DNA of 64,000 bases from Bolinopsis microptera (GCF_026151205.1 NC_087081.1:14116340-14180339), one strand, 5' to 3'. Counted from the first letter of the stretch, positions 1-10,669 are shown. Notes: generated by a model not told the origin, from the letters alone. A program made the numbers and translations.

Positions 1-309
1 CCCCAGCGATTGAGAATGAGCGGGATTGCAGTCTGAGCGCCTTTTAGTTTTACTACTTAAATATTTTTCATAAGTAAATTTTGCGAGTACACTGTATACT
101 TTTTAAATTCTTGGCAATTCTATTGAACAAAATAAAGTACATTTTAAACTAAACTAAATATTATTTTAGATAAAACTGCTTAAATTAAATGCACCGTATA
201 CTTCTTTCTTGAAAAAATTTAAAAAAGCTAAACTAAAGATCATTGATTGAAATAAAACGGCTAAAATGCACCTTAAACTATTAGTATTACTAGTCCACCT
301 TTTGTTATT
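1..309. other. AT-rich flank downstream of the PLAT-like gene
   Basis: No coding or RNA signal is visible here. It lies 3' of the minus-strand gene that ends at 310 and probably holds its 3' UTR. I see no clean polyadenylation hexamer in the minus-strand sense. Confidence 0.4.
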
Positions 310-1089
310 CTAATTATAACAAATCCTCAGTTCGGACTGTCCCTTGCTAGAGTTTGAAACCAGCCACACGTTATCTTTGTTCTTGAAAACCCGCGAATTC
401 TTGCCTTGTATAACCGTGATCTCATCAATCAGCCAGGCATCACTCTCCCGAACAGTGAGGGTCACACAGTCAGGCATTCCATTCTTGGAATTTCCAAACT
501 TTTTCAGGTCTCGCAGGATGAAGTGGTCTGTTTTTCCTCTCACAAATGTGTTCTGCAAGTTGCCGCCGGTTTTTGTATTTCTTTTACTAAGCATCACTCC
601 AACATCCATTTTGTTTACACCGGTACCGGCCCAATTTTTATTAGCAGTTTTGATCACTAGCCCATAGGTTGAGTCCCCTTGCTTGCAGAACTGCATCACA
701 TCCTTTCCGTCCCCTCTATCTGAAGTCAAAAAGCTTCCGTCTGTGTTGTAGATATATGTTTTCTCCGAGCCAGCAGTCACAGTTATGGATTTTACCATCC
801 ACATGTCGTCATCTTTGGCTTTGATTTCCACGCACTTCACCTTCCCCATTTTATTTTCAGTGGCAGCCTGATAGTTTTCGGACCGTCCTCTATATGCCTT
901 CCAGACGATATTGTTGTTTAGAGCTCCAAACTTTACATTCCCGTTGGCACAGATAAGAGTTGCCTCGAAGACATTTTTAGTGCCGTCACCAAACTTAGCT
1001 CCAGTTAGAATGTCCAGCTCGTAGTGCTCGGAGAAAACTTGTGCGGCAAGCAGGCCCAGGAACACGAGTTGGAAAAGTTGTTGCTTCAT
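310..1089 (-). CDS. Secreted protein with two PLAT/LH2-like repeats
   Basis: The uninterrupted 259-residue frame starts with a typical signal peptide (residues 1-20, hydrophobic core around LVFLGLLAAQVFS). Two related modules follow, about residues 22-137 and 141-259. Each has Y-x-L-x-I near the start, a G-(T/V)-x-x-V/M segment, a conserved Cys-Val (KCVEI at 85-89, DCVTL at 207-211), a Trp strand (DMWMVKSITV at 95-104, DAWLIDEITV at 217-226) and a closing Cys (135, 257). This is the PLAT/LH2 beta-sandwich pattern, used in animals for lipid or protein binding outside the cell. No enzyme domain is attached, so it is probably a soluble extracellular binding protein. The minus-strand sequence just upstream of the ATG ends in a pyrimidine-rich TTTTAG, a possible acceptor, so a 5' UTR intron is likely. 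The family call rests on motif spacing only. Confidence 0.72.
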   Translation of the reverse strand: MKQQLFQLVFLGLLAAQVFSEHYELDILTGAKFGDGTKNVFEATLICANGNVKFGALNNNIVWKAYRGRSENYQAATENKMGKVKCVEIKAKDDDMWMVKSITVTAGSEKTYIYNTDGSFLTSDRGDGKDVMQFCKQGDSTYGLVIKTANKNWAGTGVNKMDVGVMLSKRNTKTGGNLQNTFVRGKTDHFILRDLKKFGNSKNGMPDCVTLTVRESDAWLIDEITVIQGKNSRVFKNKDNVWLVSNSSKGQSELRICYN

Positions 1090-1681
1090 CTTCAGCTAAA
1101 ATTTGATAATGTGAGTAACAATTATTCAATATTTTTTTGTAAATTCTATTTTTAAGTTTCTCTTAAATTTAAAAATTCCTTATTTCACAGTTCGAGCAAT
1201 TCTCATTTATAAAATTGTTGTTTCACGACCCCATTATAATTCACGACCCCATTGTTGTGTCGGGTAAACTTAACCCGACACAAATAAAATACGAAACCTT
1301 ATCATTTTTACAAGAAATGGGTCTCCCGCTGCAGGCCTTTATGTGGAACAAATAATCATTTGATACTGATAGAGAACGATGCTTATTTAATAACTCATGG
1401 GTTGATCCGGTTATGAATAAGTATAACTCGTGAAGTCCCCAAAATATGAGACTGTGGGTCCGGGATCCTTGATAAGGCAGCACCCTACAAAATAGGACTC
1501 AACTGCCGGCGTGGCCGTGGAGACGTGAAAAAGCAAGACTCTATAATCATATACGGCAACAAAAAAATGTCCAATTCTCCCCTGGATGATCGTGAAATTA
1601 GTTACCTTATCGGACCTTATTTGGACGGACATTAAATGAACGGACATAATTCAAATTATGAACGGACATTTCATTATATAA

Positions 1682-2007
1682 TCTTATAGCTGTATATATA
1701 AAGCGAGACGATATATATGGAGGGTTCTGTACCATTTTACTGACACCACGGCATCAACTTTAAGTTTAACGCGACTTTCCGCAAAAACCGTAAAAGATAT
1801 ACAACCGAAACTTGTTTGACAGGGTCAGATGCTTTAATGGCCTTCAAATCAGCATACAAAAATAAAAAATTGGCCAAGGAATAAAAATTTTAGTGCCCAA
1901 AATTTTGACTCCCAAGTGGTGTCAAAAAACGCGAATTAAATAAATAATAATTATTTTTAGTCTCTCGAGTCATGACACCACTTTAGGGTTAAACGGATTC
2001 CTGCTGG
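1682..2007. repeat. Nested dispersed repeat, Helitron-like ends (copy 1)
   Basis: Closely similar to 20832-21206. Both copies begin at an A|TCTTA junction followed by a TATATAAAGCGAGACG motif, and both end in CCTGCTRG. TC at the 5' end and CTRR at the 3' end agree with Helitron termini, with insertion between A and T in this copy. No clear 3' hairpin was seen, so the class is tentative; the repeat relationship itself is plain. Confidence 0.55.
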
Positions 2008-2466
2008 TTAATACGATTCATGAACGCTAGAAGGCATTCAAAACCATCAAAAATCCGAATTTATTTCTTTTTTAACTTTTTTTATTTCAGCCAATGATTT
2101 TTAAATCCATTTTTAATTTCATACAGTGAGTAAGAAGAGCAGTCGAATTAAGCAGTAAAAATGTTAAAATATGTGTACATGATCAGTGTTTAATAGGTAT
2201 CACATATCATCTTCATCAAATGGGTTTTCGTGCATGAAATTGAAATAGTCCATGCTTAAAGCATCAGTGATTTCTAGCTTTATGGAAACCTTTTTTTTAT
2301 CAAACTACCCCGGTCCTGCATTTTAGTGTTAACTTTTACAAGCCATTCGGCGTGAAGTGGTTAAACTTAAGGTTTTATCTTAGACAACTTTAGGTTAACC
2401 TTAACATCACGTGGAGCGGAGCTTTCCTAGAACTGTTTCATTACCTCCCCTGAGTAATATTAACGA

Positions 2467-2643
2467 TAACAATGTCGGCCGGCAATGTCATTGGCAACAC
2501 GATTTACCGTAATTTCTAGAGGCTGGAACAAGTTTGTCATGTTGGCGGGGACTAGCTCATGAACTATGTTGTTGAGTGCCATAATTTCGACTCGTTGACT
2601 TTTTCCGCCAAGTGACCCTTGAAAATATCATATACTAGTATGA
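2467..2643 (-). pseudogene. Pogo/CENP-B-type DDE transposase remnant
   Basis: Translating the minus strand gives the segment YDIFKGHLAEKV and then, after a frameshift, NNIVHELVPANMTNLFQPL followed by a T-V-N motif. This is the characteristic block around the second catalytic Asp of pogo/tigger transposases (D-x-F-K-G ... N-N-I ... V-P-x-x-x-T ... F-Q-P-L-D-x-x-V-N). The frameshift and stops make it a pseudogene. It lies within the element bounded by TA-flanked inverted repeats at 1605-2896, which supports the class. Confidence 0.65.
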
Positions 2644-2898
2644 TTTTCTGTGCCTTCCGCAGACCAAGGAGGACCTTTCCGTCGTTAACTTACGGCACAA
2701 TAAAGTTATCATAGTTGCCAGAATTCTGGACAAAAATTTCGAAGTGGAAACATTTTTGAAAAAAATTCAACGCGGACTTTATCTTGAACAGACCTTAAAT
2801 GAACGGACTTAATTTGAATGGACATTAAGATATTAACGTTATAGGGCCTCCAGCGTTCAATTAATGTCGTCCAAATTGAAATAAAGTCCGATAAGGTA

Positions 2899-3775
2899 GG
2901 TTGATCTGTTACGTCTTTGTACGGAGTATATAAAATTAGGTTTGATTTTTTCGAAAATTGGAAAAAATGTTATTGTTGTTGCCGCCGTAGAATCCTGTTT
3001 TTCACGTCTCTACACCGTACAGCCCTGTTTTTGGGGCGTCATAACCGTAGAGTTCGGACCCCTAATGAAACTTGATTCAGTCAGAGGCAAACTTGATTCA
3101 TCGAACGAGAAAGGGTAAAATGTGACAATGATTAACTTGTCGCGCTCGGTCCAATTTGGCGCAATCCCCCAACAGATTGAAATCGCGTCGCCTTATTATC
3201 ATCAAGGCAGCATGTATAATGTATATTTTCTAACCGTGGCTAATGTGACTAAGGACCATGATCGATAGACGATAGAATTAGACTATTATTAATATTAACA
3301 ATGTAATATGCTTAGTCTGTAGTCGCCAGCTCAAACTTTGATGTGATGCAACGTTAGACTCAATGTTTAGCTTATTAATAAACCAACAGTTGAAACTCAT
3401 CAAAGTTAAACTTGTATAATTTATTGTTTTTCTGACCTCCAGACCGTTATATTACGTTAACGATTCATATTATCTACAATTAACTGAGTAAGCGATGGGG
3501 AGAGCTGTGTTACAATAGCATTAGCAAATAGAACATGACATGATATGTGCGAGTTCGTTTTATAAGTTAAAGTACCCTTGCGCCTCATTGAGATTCTTTG
3601 GATAATGGCACAGTTATTATACACGTACTACTACTAGTACTATGTACTAGGAGGTGCACGATAAAATTAAACTTGCTCGGATTTTCAAAATGTGTGTACC
3701 ATCGCATCGTTTTCTAGAGACTCTGAGCTTTTTCACGACACCAAATTTGTTTTACCTTTTTGGAATGATTAGTAA
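2899..3775. other. Intergenic AT-rich stretch
   Basis: No open frame, RNA gene or clear repeat recognised on either strand. Confidence 0.3.
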
Positions 3776-3778
3776 GTT

Positions 3779-3945
3779 TTGCGAGCGTGCTAAATCACTT
3801 TGCAATCGATCTTCGAGATTGTTCTAAAAAGCTTTTGTTAATGATTATCGGGTTACTGTTAGGGTTACTGTTAGGGTTGGAATTAGATTAAATGGTTAGG
3901 GTTTCGAATAGTAGTTCAGGGCTAGCTAGAGAACGGGTTGATTTT
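3779..3945. repeat. Dispersed repeat related to the MITE at 10140-10504
   Basis: Shares GCGAGCGTGCTAAATCACT, the CGATCTTCGAGATT block, a GGGTTA-rich middle and AGAGAACGGGTTG with the 10.1-10.5 kb element. The right terminus is not recognisable here, so this is a truncated or diverged copy. The GGGTTA motifs are part of the repeat and not a telomere. Confidence 0.6.
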
Positions 3946-4071
3946 TAACCTGAACACAAAAATATGTGACATTTTGAACATATTTTGCGTCTGACTAAGC
4001 TTATTACGATCCCAGCTGTAACAATTATTTCAAAATATTCTCTATTTTAGGAGTTAAAGGCATAGCGACAG

Positions 4072-4221
4072 GACGCGAAGAAACTCCGATCCTCAGCCCT
4101 TTACATCGCCCTAGCTGAATTCATCTGGCTGAGAAGGAACCACCTGACCCGCTCCGGCCCTTCCGTCAGAATATATTTTAACCAGGAGCTCCCGCAGTTG
4201 ATGCGTAGAATTTTTGATTAG
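4072..4221 (+). CDS. Possible 3'-terminal exon, unidentified
   Basis: A 49-codon open segment ends in TAG and follows two possible acceptors (TCTATTTTAG ending at 4050 and GCGACAG ending at 4071). The translation is amphipathic, with aromatic and basic clusters such as LYIALAEFIWLRRN and a C-terminal MRRIFD. An AATAAA lies about 120 bases downstream. A different frame from the stronger acceptor at 4050 is also open for about 21 codons (VKGIATGREETPIL...), so the frame is uncertain. The W-L-R-R-N pattern faintly recalls the C-terminal zinc-binding region of some non-LTR reverse transcriptases. I do not assign a function. Confidence 0.3.
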   Translation, partial: DAKKLRSSALYIALAEFIWLRRNHLTRSGPSVRIYFNQELPQLMRRIFD

Positions 4222-4504
4222 AATGTGTTTAATAGTTTTGTAAATATATACCGATTGATTATGTAATATATTGCTTACACTTACAGTTTAATGAAATTAT
4301 TATGTACAGTTATGGACTGTTCAATCGTTTTTTTCACTTGTTCGTTAATAAATAGATATTATAACCAAAGTTAAAATTGTGTCTCTGAAAATTATATTGC
4401 TCATGTATATTATATTGCGATAGTATAATACTATCGCAAATATAAGTAGGTAATAAATGATATCATTGTGAGGTTAGTAGCCCAGCCATAATTCATATTG
4501 CCCG

Positions 4505-4745
4505 AATGACCGTGCCTCAGGTGGTTTTACCGGAGGTGTGCTTTTTGCCCGAGATGTGCCCCGGGTGTGCCCAGGTTCTTTTCCCCAAGGTTCTAAGGTT
4601 TCCCAATTACCATGCCCAAATTTTGCCCGAGATGTGCCCCAGGTGTGCCCCAGGTGTGCCCCAGGTGGTTCTGCCCGAGGTGTGCCCGAGGTGTGCTTTC
4701 TGCCCGAGATGTGCCCGAGGTGTGCCCCAGATGTGCATCGGCAGA
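4505..4745. repeat. Tandem low-complexity repeat (GCCCGAGATGTGCCCCAGGTGT type)
   Basis: Irregular 11-17 base units built from GCCCGAGATGTGCCC and CAGGTGTGCCC. The long frames seen on both strands here arise from repeat periodicity and are not genes. Confidence 0.75.
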
Positions 4746-4901
4746 TTACCGAATTGCCCATTTCAAGCAAGAAATTACCCATTTTTCGTCCTTTTTACAC
4801 CCTTGCTATGCACAGGAGGCTGAGTACATACAGCTCGATCTTATCGTGCTACACGGTGAATTATTTTATTCACACTTATATTAGAGGCAACTTTTTTAAC
4901 G

Positions 4902-5135
4902 GCCAGGTAGCGCAGTTGGTTAGCCAGCTTTGCAATCGTGAGGTTGTGGGTTCAAATCCCACTGCCTGCCTGGTCGTGGGGTGAGTGTCGTTGACATTCA
5001 GCTAAGGATCGTGAGTGGTCTATGCAGCCCCCCGGTCTACTCAGCCGAATACTCGAGAAATCGGGTGTGAGGGTTAAATGAGGAGCTGCACATTGCAGCA
5101 AAGTCTCGGGCGAAGAAAGTATGGTACACACTACC
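4902..5135 (+). repeat. tRNA-derived SINE
   Basis: The head is tRNA-like: an A-box-like GTAGCGCAGTTGGTTAGCC is followed by the B-box GGTTCAAATCCC. The body contains ACTCAGCCGAAT and GAGGGTTAAATGAGGAG, both also present in the SINE at 17385-17672 although the two tRNA heads differ. This marks a conserved central domain shared between SINE families. It is transcribed from the internal RNA polymerase III promoter and would be mobilised by a LINE in trans. The tRNA cloverleaf is degenerate, so it is not a functional tRNA. Confidence 0.75.
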
Positions 5136-6350
5136 TTAACCGTCACTGGCTAAAAACAAATCCTTCGGCTTCCTGTAATTGGCTGGTTGCACTTGTGTAA
5201 CAATATGGCTGTTGGAATACTCCGAAGTAAAATAAGTGTCTAGATAAAAAGGTACCAAATTGATCAAAATCTGAGACAAACAAATTCTGTGCCAACTCAT
5301 GGCGCTTATTATATTGATAGACTATTAAATTTAATCTACCACATATATCAAAGTAACTCAGATCCACCAAGATCAATATTCAACAATAAAGTCAACAGGG
5401 TCAAACTTTAGGGTTTTTGAACTACTACATCATATCAGCTAAAACCCTAACCATAACGAGAAATATGACAAAATTCAGTGTATGGTTATTGGTTATGTCA
5501 CGTGATTGAAACATGCGAACAGTTTTTGCCAATACCAGCTCGTCAGAAGAGCATATTTAACCATGTACTTTTTGTCATGTGGAGTCAGCATTTAAAAATA
5601 TATTGATTTAAGTTTGTCTGATACATTTTGAAGCATTCGAAAAATATTGAAGTTTTAGTGTAATTTTAGTGTAATTGTAAATGTAAACATGAAACATTAA
5701 AATGATTTAGCACTGAGCACGCTCGGTTTTGTCATTTGATACAATGTATTAAACGATTCAAAAGTCAAATTACATGGTAATGTCTGACCCAATATAAAAA
5801 GTAAATTTACCCAATAGTCAAAAAAAGTATATATATAGTTACATACAAGAGAATGAGAATAAAATTGCAACCACTATAATAAACAAAGAAATAATTACCG
5901 CAAATCTTCAGAATGAGATTTATTTTTTCTAATAATTTAAATGAACTCTTATAAAAATGTTCCGAATCTTACATTAATTAGGCAATATTGTTATTGTTAG
6001 GAATTTGTTTAAAGGATGCTTTATGGAATATTCGTTCATGAGCTTTGGTAAGGAACCTTCCTAGGTCTTCGATGGTTGTAGGGTCTGCAAAGATCTGTCC
6101 AATATCAGAGAAGAGTAACGTTTTGCTTTGTGGGGACAATTAACAGTGACGAAAATCTTCATAGAGAAGATGATTTAATTTTAAACGGCATAAAAGTGTT
6201 ATGTTAAGCGTTACTCATTACTTCATTAGTATAGAGACTGCATAATCCCGTTTTTGTTGCTTTACCTAATCTTTTGGTATTATAATTATTATGTGTTAGA
6301 TTATGGATTATGCAATCAAGTTGAATTTATATTTCTTGTGTTTATATTAT
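5136..6350. other. Gene-poor AT-rich DNA
   Basis: No convincing frame or RNA gene is visible. Short frames here lack codon structure. Confidence 0.3.
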
Positions 6351-6354
6351 GTAT

Positions 6355-6640
6355 TATGTACAGAGAGAGAGTCGCTAAGTCCCGATGGAAAATGTTAGGA
6401 CACATACTCAGGAGCGATTGTAACTCACCGCCCCAACTTGCGTTGAGTTTTGCCGTTGAGAGCATGAGCAATATGAGAGGCAGATTGGGGAGACATCAAA
6501 TGAATATTTTAAAATGTATATTTAATTGAACGATTTGATTAAAAGAAATATTGTGATGAATAGTTTGACCGATTTAACAGAGCTACGACTGACTGCCCTG
6601 AACAGAAACCTTTGGCGCCAATTGTATAATTTTCAATAAA
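6355..6640 (+). pseudogene. C-terminal remnant of a non-LTR reverse transcriptase
   Basis: The plus strand encodes RWKMLGHILRSD, then MRGRLGRH, and, after a frame change, LTDLTELRLTALNRNLWRQL. This order (R-W-x-x-x-G-H-x-L-R, a basic R-G-R-x-G-R patch, then L-x-x-L-R-x-x-A-x-(D/N)-R-x-x-W-R) is the recurrent tail of LINE-type RT proteins after the catalytic domain. The catalytic FADD block is absent and at least one frameshift is present, so this is a dead 3' fragment. Similar tails occur at 18.1-18.3 kb and 54.9-55.1 kb but are divergent, suggesting separate LINE families. Confidence 0.65.
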
Positions 6641-6649
6641 TAGTGTTTT

Positions 6650-7028
6650 TCAGTATTGGTGCCCTGATAGTTTAGATACTTAGTAATGTTCTTCTGCGTA
6701 GACTTATCAGACCTTTAGGATGTTTTCTTTAACTACTTTGGGTTTGTTTTAAAGTTCGATAATAATAATAATATATTATGTATAGTGTGTGTAATGATAA
6801 ATATACAAAATATATAATACTGAGTGCTCTATAATAATCCAAATCTATAAACTGCAGTACGCACATCATTGAGTAACTGTAGTATGTACCTCTGTACGTG
6901 TCCGCTGCACCATGGTAGCTACTCTCCACAAAGTCTTCTATTGTGTTGTAATTCACATAATAATAATATAATTAGATTTAGAGTGCGTAATATAATATAG
7001 ACTGATACGTGTACGCAATCACTTTACT
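6650..7028. other. AT-rich microsatellite-like stretch
   Basis: Contains AATAATAATA-type simple sequence (about 6760-6775) and no gene. Confidence 0.3.
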
Positions 7029-7072
7029 GGCAGCGGTCAACTCTACCCATGATTATGGGTTTTGGTCAAATA
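7029..7072. repeat. Solo end of the palindromic ACCAAAACCC MITE
   Basis: CTGGCAGCGGT, CTCTACCCATGATTATGGG and TTTTGGTCAAAT match the right end of the elements at 10.7, 53.7 and 56.0 kb. The rest of the element is missing. Confidence 0.65.
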
Positions 7073-7624
7073 AATTTATATGTAATACACAAATGACGAA
7101 GTCAAAAACTATAAGTAACACCCGATAAAAATAAAAAATAAAATCTAAAAGTTGTAAAGTAATTTACCAAACGAGTAACAACAATTAACAGACAGTTAAC
7201 ACAACAACAAATACACAATTACTTTATAGAGTCAACAAACTATATCACATTATGATGCACGAAAAACAGATATTCGATACCTTAAGTTCATTCCGCCTGT
7301 CTGAAACTGTTTGCTTTTTATGTGTTAGAGTTAGACAATGTAAGTTGATTCCATGAGAGGTAGAAAGCAGATCAATTACAGGTTTCTCTAGGTACACCGG
7401 ACACCCTGTGGGTGACCACTGACCATAGTCACCAAAAGTGAAGCATGCCGGAGTTGATTACCTGAGTAAGTTTTAATCAATATTTACCTTAACATTGACA
7501 TAATGAAGGCAGTTTTTTATCAGTTGTTAGCTCAACACCTTATAAATTAAGATAAAACTAACAACAATACAAATCCAGCTTCGCCACTTTGCCCAACCTG
7601 CTATACCAGATCTAATCAAGTACT

Positions 7625-7876
7625 TCATAATCCTGCCAAGGGTAGCAGAACCCCCCGCAGATATCCCCAAAAGTGGTCAGTCTCACACGCAAGCTCTGCC
7701 TCAGATTCCTTAAGATAGTTATCAGAGGATGAAGATAAGACTGCACTGTTGTCTTTATCAGTGGAATGGTCTCGCCGGCAGTTTGGGCGGGCAGTCGCAA
7801 CCGCATGAAAATGCTGATATAGATTCGTCAGCAGGATTATATAGTGAGTGAGAAAAGCTGGGATATATTCAGTAAT
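7625..7876 (-). CDS. Open exon-like segment, unidentified
   Basis: One minus-strand frame is open for 83 codons without an ATG, ending in TGA at 7625-7627. It starts hydrophobic (FLTHYIILLTNLYQHF), then becomes Ser/Asp/Glu rich (STDKDNSAVLSSSSDN, LKESEAELACETD) and ends WGYLRGVLLPLAGL. The composition is protein-like, and an acceptor-like TATATCAG lies within it, so the true exon may start there. It lies about 240 bases downstream of the stop of the gene at 8116-9866 on the same strand, and could be an alternative last exon or part of another gene. No family recognised. Confidence 0.35.
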   Translation of the reverse strand: MTEYIPAFLTHYIILLTNLYQHFHAVATARPNCRRDHSTDKDNSAVLSSSSDNYLKESEAELACETDHFWGYLRGVLLPLAGL

Positions 7877-8115
7877 TTATTAGCGTGAAATAAGTCGATT
7901 AATCAATAGTTAGATCTCATAACTGTAAATATGTGAAGTAGAATCAAGTAAGACCGTAACTTATCAGCTGGTTGTTAGATGATCGAGTCTGTAACAGTTA
8001 CAGACTGTAACTGTAAATCAAAGCATGTGGTATGAAAATGATAACGCTGCACCCATTTAAAATTTACAACATCGAAAACATTATCAAAATGAGCTAACTG
8101 GCGCTTATAATTTAT

Positions 8116-9866
8116 TTATGGAAGACTACAATCCGTGAAGTTTGCAGCTGTTGGTATTCCAGGAATTTCAGTGTTTGTCCACTGCTCTTGTGTGTCCCTT
8201 AATTCCTTTAGTCTTCTGATCGGTAATGATTCAACATGGACAATAGAAACAATTTCAGTGTTCTCTCATGGTCAACTCGTTTTTCAAAGAATACATATAT
8301 TGAACTTACTGGGCCGCGCTCAGCCTGTCATTCCGCCGAATTTCTATTCATGTTTATGAACATAATAGCCTGAGGTCCCCAGGTAAATATTGAACTTCTT
8401 TAACAAAGGGAAACAAAGCTGCTACTACCGTCAGCAGTAATGCAATGTATCCGCTCTATAGGTTGTACGAATGTAGATTGTATACAATAAAACAAATTAT
8501 AATATAATTTGTTCTTAACTTAAAAGTAAAAACCATTGTAATTAATTCATGTCATAGAATATAAAACCTGTTTCAATTGCACCCTAAGCTAAGATATAAC
8601 AGATTTTATATAATATTTTGTCCCTAACTAACTAAGTTCGTTGCATTGACTTACGTAAGATTTAAATAGCAATAATCTTCAACTGTTCTAGAGCATGGAT
8701 CAGGTCCATTCCATGATGGATCGTGAGCTTCACATTGAACTGAAATTATGGGATTTAGAGATTAGATGTGAGATAATGCTACGAGGAATCGTGTCACCAA
8801 ATATTTATTGTGTGATTTGTTCCAAATACAGCAGGTGGCATAATCCGACAATAATGTGTTGTCCAACTAAGTAACGTCTTCTTACCTTGTTTCTTGATTA
8901 TTGCCACCTCGTTTATTTTTATAAAACGCCCTACGTTTCTTTCTATCATCACCCTATTTCCGTGAAAGCAGTCAGATTGATCCGGGCGGTTACCAGGCTG
9001 CTCTCCCTCTGTGAAAACTGTGACGGTAAACTGTTGAGTGCATTCCACACCCTCGCAGGGATCACAGTCCGTCTTTGAGCAACTCCTGCATGTACGGCGA
9101 GCATTACCATCAGCCCCATACCACACTACCTGAGTACCTCATCAATACAGTACACCTGGGCAAGTGTTATCTTTGACACACGCTGTAACCCCTTTTGATC
9201 GCGCGCACGAGCGGCCGGCACGAGAGGTATACCACGTGTTGCAATGTTATCTTTACCCAGTATTCACCACGAGAATTGGCTTTTGTCCAAGAAAAGGTTT
9301 CCAGTCTGTAGCATCTGCAGCAGCAGCAGACTCCTCCTCTGAATTCCTTGTTTGGGAGTGCTCTGCTGAAACTGGTGTTATCTCACCAGGGCCTATTTCT
9401 CTTAACACTGAAATGAAATATAGTGAGTGGTCATGTTGGTGAGTGAAAAATAAATTGAAAAATGTGTTTATGAAACCTATTAATTAAACTGTAATCTCGC
9501 TGGTTGAAATGTCTATGTTGTTAGAAATAATTGATAGAGGTGCTTCTATACATAGCCATCATCATCAATCAACAAAAATGATTCTGGTACCTCACATTCC
9601 TTGTCATACTGAATGTTATTGTTGCTGGAGTCCGTTTGCACTGATACATCGAAACACTTGTATTGAGCAATTTATTGGTTTCCACGTTGAGGCGAAATAG
9701 TTTCATTAATCTCTGCTATTGTTTGTGAGGTTTGAACAATCTCCTCTAAAATAAACACGTTAAGCTCCAGGAAATTCACGCGAGTTTTAAGATCTGAACA
9801 GTTTGTACATTTTTTATCACATTCCATCAATAATTTACCGAAAAATGTTTCCAATGGATCTTTCAT
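8116..9866 (-). CDS. Five-exon gene, Cys-containing protein with C-terminal galactose-binding-like strand
   Basis: Exons in transcript order: 9866-9596, 9407-9268 (alternative donor at 9257), 9129-8886, 8739-8655, 8215-8116. All borders are GT/AG and phases agree through to a stop; the sum is 840 bases. Exon 1 starts MKDPLETFFGKL, has CDKKCTNC and a possible coiled coil. Exon 2 is acidic (NSEEESAAAADA). Exon 3 is Cys rich (CRSCSKTDCDPC) and ends GRFIKINEVAI, recalling the last strands of fucolectin/F5-8C-like domains (weak). Exon 4 contains CEAHDPSWNGPDPC. Exon 5 ends TDCSLP before TAA, with AATAAA-like sequence after it. Odd point: an in-frame TAA at 9672-9674 interrupts exon 1, yet the frame continues open for 25 more codons to the donor. 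This may be a sequence error, readthrough or a pseudogene. No signal peptide at this ATG. Confidence 0.6.
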
Positions 9867-10139
9867 GATGTTGAGTTGGTTGTAGATAAATAGATTGATT
9901 GAAGATAATTGAAGTCGAGTGAAGTTGATTGAAGTTGATTGAATAGATTTGATACCTCCAATTACATTACATTTTTGTCATGTTGGTCATTTTGGTCATA
10001 CCTCAAATTATCTGTTATATAGTAGTGTTGAAAGTATTAAAACTAATAATGAGCGAAATCGAAATTATTAATTACATTGACAATGAATGGACAAAATAAA
10101 TTGCAGATTTAATCAGAGCAAAAGTTACGAGCGTGCTAA

Positions 10140-10504
10140 ATCACTCTACAGTCGATCTTCGAGATTCTTCTACAAGGGCCCCCACAGTTGTAACCAGGTT
10201 CAATCGATGTATTTTCGAACGCTGATTCCGAATCACCCGCCAGGCCCATAACATAGCCATATAAGGGTTAAAATGCTCCCCTGACGAGATATTGGCGAAA
10301 AACTGTCTCGATCACGTGATATGACCGTATAAGGAAGTTAGTCTAATTTTTCGATAGGGTTAGGGTTTCAGCATATGCTTTTGTTAAGGATTGGGTTAGG
10401 GTTAGGGTTGGGATCAGACTAGAGGGTTAGGGTTTCGAATAGTCGTCCAGGGCCAGCTAGAGAACGGGTTGAAAAAGTCACGTGACATTCGAGTGTAGAG
10501 TGAT
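10140..10504. mobile_element. Harbinger-like MITE
   Basis: Terminal inverted repeats ATCACTCTACAGTCGA and its imperfect complement (TCGAGTGTAGAGTGAT) are flanked by TAA on both sides (10137-10139 and 10505-10507). A 3 bp TWA duplication is the mark of PIF/Harbinger elements. There is no coding capacity. The interior carries GGGTTAGGG-type sequence shared with 3779-3945. Confidence 0.65.
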
Positions 10505-10669
10505 TAATCATCATTCCAAAAGTTATAAATTAATTTTAGATTCGATTGAACTCAATTTAAATTGAAGATAGATATGCACTTGACACAGTATTTTTATTAT
10601 TAATGTGGCAAAAATCAGTATAAAATTGAAATCTGTTTCAAAAATATTTGCATTATTCAGTTAACTAAA

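Larger units (their letters stand above)
1605..2896 (-). mobile_element. Degenerate pogo/Tc1-mariner-like transposon
   Basis: Terminal inverted repeats match closely: CCTTATCGGACCTTATTTGG at the left end and the complement of a CCGATAAGG-ending segment at the right. Both ends are flanked by TA (1603-1604 and 2897-2898), the target duplication of Tc1/mariner elements. Subterminal repeats of the GAACGGACAT type occur near both ends. A decayed pogo-type transposase segment lies inside on the minus strand, and a second repeat (1682-2007) is nested near the left end. The element is too damaged to be autonomous. Confidence 0.75.

Noticed and set aside
344-667. Plus-strand frames opposite the PLAT-like gene
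   Set aside because: They are shadows of the minus-strand coding sequence, which has a signal peptide and repeated domain pattern.
3850-3910. GGGTTA motifs resembling telomeric repeats (also 10380-10430)
   Set aside because: They are part of a dispersed MITE-like repeat and are too few and irregular for a telomere.
4902-4975. A functional tRNA gene
   Set aside because: A and B boxes are present, but the cloverleaf is poor and the sequence continues into a SINE body.
4506-4984. Cys/Pro-rich long frames on both strands
   Set aside because: Explained by the tandem GCCCGAGATGTGCCC repeat.
8281-8330. Shared GCGCTCAGCCTGTCATT with 50715-50735
   Set aside because: A short isolated match with no extension on either side; not enough to call a repeat family.
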